64,000 nt of DNA from Anopheles merus (taxonomy: Eukaryota; Arthropoda; Insecta; Diptera; Culicidae). Within the stretch, counting starts at the first letter, position 1; each line of letters begins with the position of its first letter. Shown here piece after piece: positions 57,516 through 64,000 of the stretch. The translations under genes were made by a program, and so were the position numbers. The notes beneath the pieces are model-generated. The model ran no database searches and had not been told where the DNA came from. It was given only the letters and a program-made list of their open reading frames with translations. Location: contig NC_054084.1 of assembly GCF_017562075.2 (NCBI RefSeq), positions 26,164,246 to 26,228,245 on the forward strand. Reading direction: 5' to 3'.

Positions 57516-58997
57516 TGGTGAGTGTCGGTGTGTTTGCTATTCTTGGCGTCGCGAATGGGGACCACTCGAGAATGGGTCATATGTAATGCGAATGATTTAT
57601 GATGGCCAAATGCCAGCAGCATACTAGGGCAGGCATTTTTTCATTAACATAATCTAACGCACTCGCACCGGTGGGTGTTGCAACCCTGTCGGTACGTATT
57701 GTAGAAGATTGCATTTGCATACAGAATGGCATCATTGCAAACGGATGTAATCAACATTTTCACCAAACGATGGGTGTGGAACATACCTTCGGATGAGTGG
57801 AAAGGTGCTGCATGCATGAGACTATAACAGTGAAGCCTCTTTCACTTTCAAGATGTAGTTTGGGCAGCACTCTTACATTGTTGTAACAAATGATACTGGA
57901 CAAATGTAGCACTATCGGTCTCGATCGGAATCTATAGAAGTTAAGGTAAGAAATATTTGTTAAAGGAAAGGTGTTTGAAAAACAATTTCGTAAGGGTCAA
58001 CTTGTGTTTCTTATCAGAACCATTTCAGCTTAAATAGACTTATTAATTAATTTAACTCTTTCAACCTATATGCTAAAGGCAGCTTTTGTTTAAATAAATC
58101 TAAAAAAAAAAACAAGCTTTAAACCTCTTTACTGTAACGTTTCTCTATGCTCAAATATATTCCAAACCAACCAAAACGAAAAGAAAAACAAACTGAAATG
58201 AATTTCAATCACGAAAGTGACACCGGTTTTTGTTGATTCTGGGCTCATCCGCTTCGTTGCCTTTTTCTTCTATCGAAATTGAAACCTGTGGCGATCCGGA
58301 GCTCGTAAAGCTTCTGCCGTCCATCGCATTTACAAAACCTCAAACCCCAAACACCAACCACATCATGCACTGTATGTGCACTGTACATACACACCTAAAA
58401 AAAAACCCGACCAAATCAGCTCAATTGCATCATGCGAGTCAAGTCGTACAGATGAGCATAGCTCAAACACTATGCACCAAAAATTCATCTCCCATCCCAG
58501 CGATGGTTCCAGCGGCCACATTCTGAAATCCACATCCTTTGAGGAAAAATGAAAAAAAGAAGATGTGAATCACCACACTCCATCTGTACGATATCAATGC
58601 GATGGAGCACACCCTAAAAAAGCACACAATCACCGCAGGACATTGGCGTGTCGGCGGCCGTCACCCGTTTGTGATGGTCTGGCAGCAGCAGCAGCCGTGG
58701 CAGAAGGATTCTTTCATCACGTGTCACTCGTGACAGACGGACTAAGGCAGACACAGAGTCAGAATCGTCCTTCCTTTTCCTTATCGCATGAGCAATCGGG
58801 ATTGATGGTGTGCTTGATGTGGTGGGATGTAGAGATATGCCCCTTTAGGCCAGCAATATGATAAGAAAGTGACAAACCGGCCCGCCGGTTGAAGGCCGCT
58901 CTTTACGATTTGTTCTTTTGTCCGGAAGGAAATCATCGTAAGAGTGAAGGGGGGACGGCTTAGAATGACAGGATCAGAGTGGAAGGATTTGTGTGCC

Positions 58998-58998
<1 letters not shown>
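57516..58998. other. Non-coding; AT-rich 57930-58220
   Basis: TTAAG/GTAAGA (GT at 57946) is a very good donor. It follows a 12-codon open stretch (HYRSRSESIEVK) after TGTAG, with no good acceptor. Otherwise nothing. Confidence 0.35.

Positions 58999-59056
<58 letters not shown>
58999..59056 (+). repeat. (GT)29 microsatellite
   Basis: 58 uninterrupted bases, the longest perfect repeat in the window. Confidence 0.98.
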
Positions 59057-59059
<3 letters not shown>

Positions 59060-61046
59060 TGATAAGCAGCGTCTGACAGCTGCCACGGATCAAGTCCAAA
59101 GAATATCGATCTGGTCACGAGATATGGTGGGATATGTGGGGTGGTAGAGAGGGCGCAAGAAAAGCTGGAACTAATCTTTTCCTCATCTTTTCCGATTCCG
59201 TTTCCGATGTGATATGCGATTATGAAGGGTTTCCGTAGAAAAGGTTTTTTCTTTCTCGTTTTTTAACACCACTTCCACCAAAGTTTTGGAAAGTGTTCAT
59301 GGACATAAAAGGAATCAAAAATCATACTTTATAAACTCAGAATTCAACAAAAAAAAATAGTTGAAAGTTACGGTTGAAATGTTAATATTATTTAACATAT
59401 TTAAATTTTTAACTCAATTAAAGGTTTTTTTTTAAATGTGTTCATATGTTTACCATAAAACACTGTTAGTTTGAATATATTTAAGTAAGGATTGATTCAA
59501 GCATATTGAAAATCAGAGAAATTGATCAATTCATACGTGTTTACATTTTCAAATATTGTTTACACTATTTGTTACAAGTGTGTATGGTTTGAAAGACAAA
59601 TTAAAGAAGAACTGTTCTTACCATCCTGTAATTTGTTGTATACCATCATCTCTCCGCAAAAAGAAGAATTAAAATAAAAAATTTCACAATATCCATTACT
59701 TCTCTACCTAATGTATGATTAAATCTATACGCATTTTAAATAACATTTTGTGAAAATAAACTTTTCCTTAAATTATTCAAATGAAATTCTTATAAGTTCT
59801 TTCCCTAAAATGGACAAAACAGATTTACTACAATAATGCAATCAGTTCTCTTATTTCATCTTCTAACGGAACCAAAAACAACCTTCACATGAGGCACATG
59901 AGTCCCTTCAAACCCGACCAAACAAAAAAGACCTTTTCCTCGAGCACGTTTTCAATTTACAACAATCCTTACCACACTGGCACACCCACACTGTTAAGCC
60001 TTCTATGTGAGTGTGTGTGTGTGTCTTCAACCAACAGGATTAGGCCGATCGTGCAAGTGTCTGTCCAGTGTTTTACTTCGCTTTTCCTTCGCCACGCCAA
60101 AGGATTTGTAGCCCTTTCCCCCGAACTCATCGTGTCCCAAAGTTTGGTCAGCGTTTGGTCTAGGTCAGTTCGGTTCTGCCCATGCAGATGGAGATTATGA
60201 ATGCTGCATTCCTTTTTTTCTCTCTTAATCGTGAGCTCAATATTTTCCTTCCTGACAAAAAAGCCCAGAGGGTTAATGTATGTTTTAGCTCACACCCACA
60301 CAGGAACAAATTTGCTTTGCTTCATTCTGTGGTGGAATCAATTTTCGATCCCATCGTGAACGGAGTCGAACGAAAAAGGGGCAAGAAAGCAATCATAGAA
60401 AGATTTTGCGACCCTTTTCATTGAAACCCTGTACGCATTCCAAACTAGTGTAAGTTATTCGTGTTACCACACGCCAGCCAGTATCTAACGTAAGTGAATT
60501 TTGTCGGAAGAATTTCGATAACATAATCATTTCCAACCGTTGGAAGGGTAGAATGAACCTCGACTGGAAAAAGCTTTTTAATTACATTTCTGTCCCTTAA
60601 AGTGAAGGCCAGTGGAGGGCTGTAAAATCGATGTGGAAAACATTTCCAAACGATTCAATTTTGACTCGACATTGTATGCATCGTTTCAATCCAGCCGTTG
60701 AGAGGAACACTCATTTCGAAGGGAAATTGAAAAAATTGCATACACAGATAAAAAGAGCCACGATGAAAAGAATTTTCCATTTCTGTTTCCCTTCGAATTC
60801 CACGAAATCCCGTCCAATGCGTGTAGCCAGCTGCAGCGTGGAAATATGAATAGCAAATAAAAAATCCTTAACCTTGGAAAAAACGGCAACTTTCCCGCTC
60901 TGTTAAAGCTGACCACCACGCTTTGGTACAGGGAAAATCAGGTTCCTTGTTACCAGCTAACAAGAGGCAGCAGTGTTCATTTAGTGTTCGTCCTGTTCTG
61001 TCTTCCCATCCGCTGTGGCTTACGTGGCCTGGAATTGATTAATAAA
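59057..61046. other. Non-coding; AT-rich 59230-59900
   Basis: Plus frames 59889-60200 and 60182-60424 (103 and 80 codons) have no context. Nothing else recognised. Confidence 0.5.
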
Positions 61047-61202
61047 ATGGAAATGAGCTGCTCCGCGCGAAACAACGTGCTTGCACAACTAACCAGCCAG
61101 CCAGACAACCGTCCGCGTGACATCCTGCATGTGTCCTGGTTGTGTCCCGTATCCCGAACCAGTACCTTCAAAACAGTAAGGGAAGATGCTACCATCCGTT
61201 AG
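61047..61202 (+). CDS. Candidate ORF of 51 residues with a good start context
   Basis: The ATG at 61047 in AATAAAATGG (strong insect context) opens MEMSCSARNNVLAQLTSQPD and runs to TAG. The product is well mixed and hydrophilic, with no signal peptide or known domain. The opposite strand is open for 168 codons across the same DNA without an ATG at its start. Probably chance. Confidence 0.1.
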   Translation: MEMSCSARNNVLAQLTSQPDNRPRDILHVSWLCPVSRTSTFKTVREDATIR

Positions 61203-62400
61203 TTCATTCGCCCCTCCGTAAGCCTGCTCATTTGAGACACCAACGCGCGCCTGCTTCGATCTCGATCCGATTTCGATGAAGTGAAGAAATGAAGCCAAAT
61301 TTGCATAGGAATTCGATATGGAAATTAGACGTCGTGATGCGACACCATTCGATGCTGAGCAGAGAACCAGAGTACAATCCGGTTTTGGAAAATGCACTTT
61401 CCAGTGTGCGGTGTGTGTCATCGTAGGGCGTGGGAGGAAAACGACAAGCACGGTTTGGGCATCATTTTGTAGGCACCGATGTTCGAAGGGAAACGAAATG
61501 CTACAATGAGTGAACAATGATTGGAATAAAATGGCAGAAAGAAGTGTTCCGTGATTAGACGTGGTTGCTCTAAAGAGAGGCGTAAAATTGGTCAATCAGC
61601 TGTTGTCAAATGATGCCGGAAAGGTACGATGTGTTTTCTGGAAGAAATCCAAAATGAAGCTATTCGTTACGACGTGTTTCATATGAAGCATACAGCTGAT
61701 TGGTAAGATTAAAATCCTTTCAATAACAAATTTAAAAAGCTTCAATTCAGAAGGATTAGGAAAATAAAAAGGAATTCATGCCTATGGTATTAATGAACTC
61801 AAATGGATTATTGTAGGAAGTGAATAAAGTATGAAACAAAAGAAGCTAAAAAGTCAACAGAAATTAGAACAAAACATTAGTTAGCATTGCATACATTCAG
61901 GCGTACTTATTTTCTGTGCTCTCTTTAAATTAATTTTCGAATCATTAATGAGCAATTTTATTGAGTCTTGATCGGTCTAAAATCATTGCTTCACTGATAT
62001 TCATCAAATTTACAAGTAATTTTTTTTCGAAATTGGCTTATATCGAAAGGTTCTCATGTTCGCTTAAATGATTTTAAACCTCTAGAATTTAACACAGGTA
62101 CTTAATTCTAGCACAAATTGTAGAAATTGGATCATCTGATTTAAGGCATTGATTTAGATGAATGATTCGATTCATACCCATGGTAATCAACTCTGTAATA
62201 CAATGGGTGTAAAACTTCATATTCTAGCTCCCACAATACTGTAGCATAAACTATTCTCACTCCGAATAGAAAGCAAACGAAGCAACAGAGCACACTGCAT
62301 TCCATTCATCGTACAACCAACACCACAATATACCTACTTATTTCGCTATCACCAGCAACCCTAAACAAACATCCATTATGCATTATGTAGCGGCAACACG
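61203..62400. other. Balanced, then AT-rich from about 61610
   Basis: The plus frame 61318-61509 (63 codons, ATG) and the long minus frame overlap in opposite directions, and neither is supported. AT-rich to about 62360. Confidence 0.5.
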
Positions 62401-63124
62401 CCAAACGCCAAACTAGCCCGTCTTCCCATTAATCGAAGTCACAGGCAAAACCCACCATCCGCCAGCACGTTCACAAATCATCGAGCAAAATCGGCCCCCG
62501 ATTTGCGGCCGAGATGAAACCATTCATTTTAGCAGCAGTAGCAACAGCAGCTTTAAACTCAACTCCTACTGCCGCTCCCAAAGCGGGAAAGCGAAACCGA
62601 AAAGGGAGACGCCACCATCACCAGCGTCAATGATTTATGACGTATTTCAACACAAACATACACACACAACCGGCTGGGAGTTTCCTAACAACTTCAAGCT
62701 GCGCTTATCAAAAAAGCTTTTTGCTATCACCCGGACTGGGTCCATCGTTCCCTGACGACGGATCGAGAATCCGCCCTTTGGTCGGGGTGAAGCTCTCATC
62801 TCTCGAGGCGAAGATGAGAATCCTGGCTAATTGCAACTGGCACGCACGCATTTTAATCGCTTTAATCCACCAGCTTTACTACGTGCTGCTTCTGAATACC
62901 TTCCCATATGTGGTCGTGTGTGTGTGTGGATATGTGTGTGCGTGCATGCTAGAGATTATGGCATCAAAACCGGTGCCCAGCGGCAAGGACGCTTTATAAC
63001 GACGATTCCGATACCGCCTCCTACATCACATGGAGTCTTTTGAATGGTGCAGCGACACGATGGTCCCGTCTCAAAAGGCGAGGTCCTCCCCAAACAATGG
63101 ACCTCAAAAGACGGCCATCGGAGG
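62401..63124. other. Non-coding segment
   Basis: Balanced composition. The 120-codon plus frame 62637-62999 begins MTYFNTN and includes translated GT repeat near 62917-62943. No domain. Confidence 0.45.
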
Positions 63125-63145
63125 GAGAGAGAGAGAGAGAGAGAG
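63125..63145 (+). repeat. (GA)10 repeat
   Basis: Perfect 21-base run. Confidence 0.95.
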
Positions 63146-64000
63146 GACCGCAAGTGAAGGGAACAATTTATGATGTCATCCGTGATGGTGTGGTTCCCGT
63201 TGTGACAGCCGCCCGTGCTTGAATGGAGATATGAAGTCTTTAATTGCAACTACGCTGTTTGCAGTTCCAACGCGGTTTGTTTCCCCTTTCGGTGTCGGCA
63301 AGTGGCTTTGGGGCTGAGATTGAATATTGTCATAATAAAAAAGGCACTCAAAAAATGCACTCCACTGAAGGTGCAGTAAAGCCGCCGGCTTCCTGTGTTA
63401 AGGCTACGGCCTGACTGAGGCTTAGCACCGTCGGAAGCTGAACGATTGTGCGGAATGTGTTGCGTTGCCAAACGGGAACGCAAAACCAAACGCCAATATC
63501 GGTGGGCAAACGTTTGCAATCGCTGCCTGTCCACGTTCGCTAGCTGTGTGTTTATGAGAGTGGGATCCACTTGATGGGAGGTTGATTTATGACGCTGCAA
63601 CCGACCCGGTGCCTATCATGGGCCGAGTGGTTTATACTTATGCTGCTGCTTCCAGGGCCATCGTTTAAGGGCGGCCTGCCATCTAAATACATTCCAGCGG
63701 GGCTGGACCCTATACGAATGGTGCAGAAATTAACATTCGAATACTGGCAAGCAAGACCTCTGCCAGTGCTCGTAAAGCAGTCAAGCAGCGAGGATTATTT
63801 TATTACTTTTCAGCTATCGATTAGCGCCCACGATCGAGAGTGGCATTCTTGGGGTTCCTATCGCAACGCGTTTCAAGTTGGAACTTAATTTCATTTCCAC
63901 ACGCACACCGCGCTTGCGATTGCGTTAATTATTTTTACCGCTCTTTGATTAGAGGGTTTCACGTTTTCCGAGCGCAAACGTGAAGATTACGCGCAGCGTA
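63146..64000. other. Non-coding segment to window end
   Basis: The minus frame 63600-63250 (116 codons) and the plus frame 63589-63888 (99) begin with ATG but show no domain, signal peptide or splice context. I do not call them genes. Confidence 0.4.

Noticed and set aside
58781..59147. Frames with Thr-His or Cys-Val runs
   Set aside because: Translation of the GT microsatellite.
61089..61595. 168-codon minus frame
   Set aside because: Begins without ATG and is the shadow of equally open plus frames. No domain.
1..64000. Transposon proteins or terminal inverted repeats
   Set aside because: No reverse transcriptase, transposase or integrase motif in any frame, and no paired long inverted repeat found by eye. 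Short MITEs cannot be excluded without a library search.
1..64000. CRISPR arrays, operons or other prokaryotic systems
   Set aside because: No spaced direct repeats or tightly packed long ORFs; the sequence is eukaryotic in character.
1..64000. Known conserved insect microRNAs
   Set aside because: I looked by eye for common seeds and mature sequences (for example let-7, miR-124, miR-7, miR-279, miR-92 types) and found only partial matches, such as GTGACTAGAC near 53570, without a precursor hairpin.

Overview
This looks like a gene-poor stretch of an insect genome, most likely a dipteran and plausibly an anopheline mosquito. The reasons are indirect: GC-moderate DNA full of long CA/GT/GA dinucleotide repeats, GTRAGT-type splice donors, short-intron candidates of 50-170 bases, and no bacterial gene packing. 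I recognise no conserved protein domain, tRNA, rRNA, CRISPR array or transposon protein on either strand. The longest open frames are 187 codons (minus, about 53.4-53.95 kb), 174, 168 and 141. With about 3 stops per 64 codons and six frames of 64 kb, one or a few open frames of this size are expected by chance, so length alone supports no gene. The species assignment is inference.

Layout. Blocks of balanced composition, 1-4 kb long, alternate along the whole window with about 25 AT-rich blocks of 0.2-1 kb. The AT-rich blocks lie near 1.0, 2.5, 5.2, 7.5, 10, 15, 19.6, 21.5, 22.8, 24, 27, 29.7, 34.3, 35.3, 37.4, 39.5, 43, 45.3, 47.7, 50.2, 52.6, 54.3, 55.6, 58, 59.5 and 62 kb. Perfect microsatellites mark 4.9 (CAT), 18.9 (CA), 25.0 (TC), 43.9 (GAT), 44.3 (CA), 52.2 (CA), 57.5 (CA), 59.0 (GT) and 63.1 kb (GA).

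The window fits a giant intron or an intergenic cis-regulatory region. The octamer ATTTGCAT (the POU-factor motif) occurs at least 11 times against two or three expected. There are TAATTA clusters, a TGATTAATGG Exd/Hox-type site, TATA-like elements, a TATA/initiator pair and two striking palindromes (4.43-4.47 kb and 22.28 kb).

Coding potential is limited to unproven candidates. They are: tiny TATA-led or Kozak-led ORFs with short introns (0.56-0.87, 34.6-34.8, 39.9-40.2 kb); single exons with good splice sites (plus: 6.8-7.1, 8.96 and 11.6-11.8 kb; minus: 17.5, 27.4 and 53.9-54.1 kb); and possible microexons of 9-40 nt (19.15, 23.7, 24.26, 24.55, 51.86 kb). Chance pairings of splice-like signals are expected several times per strand at this scale, so all carry low confidence. 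Transcript evidence or comparison with related genomes is needed to separate real from spurious. I cannot connect these pieces into one gene, and I found no convincing new biological system.
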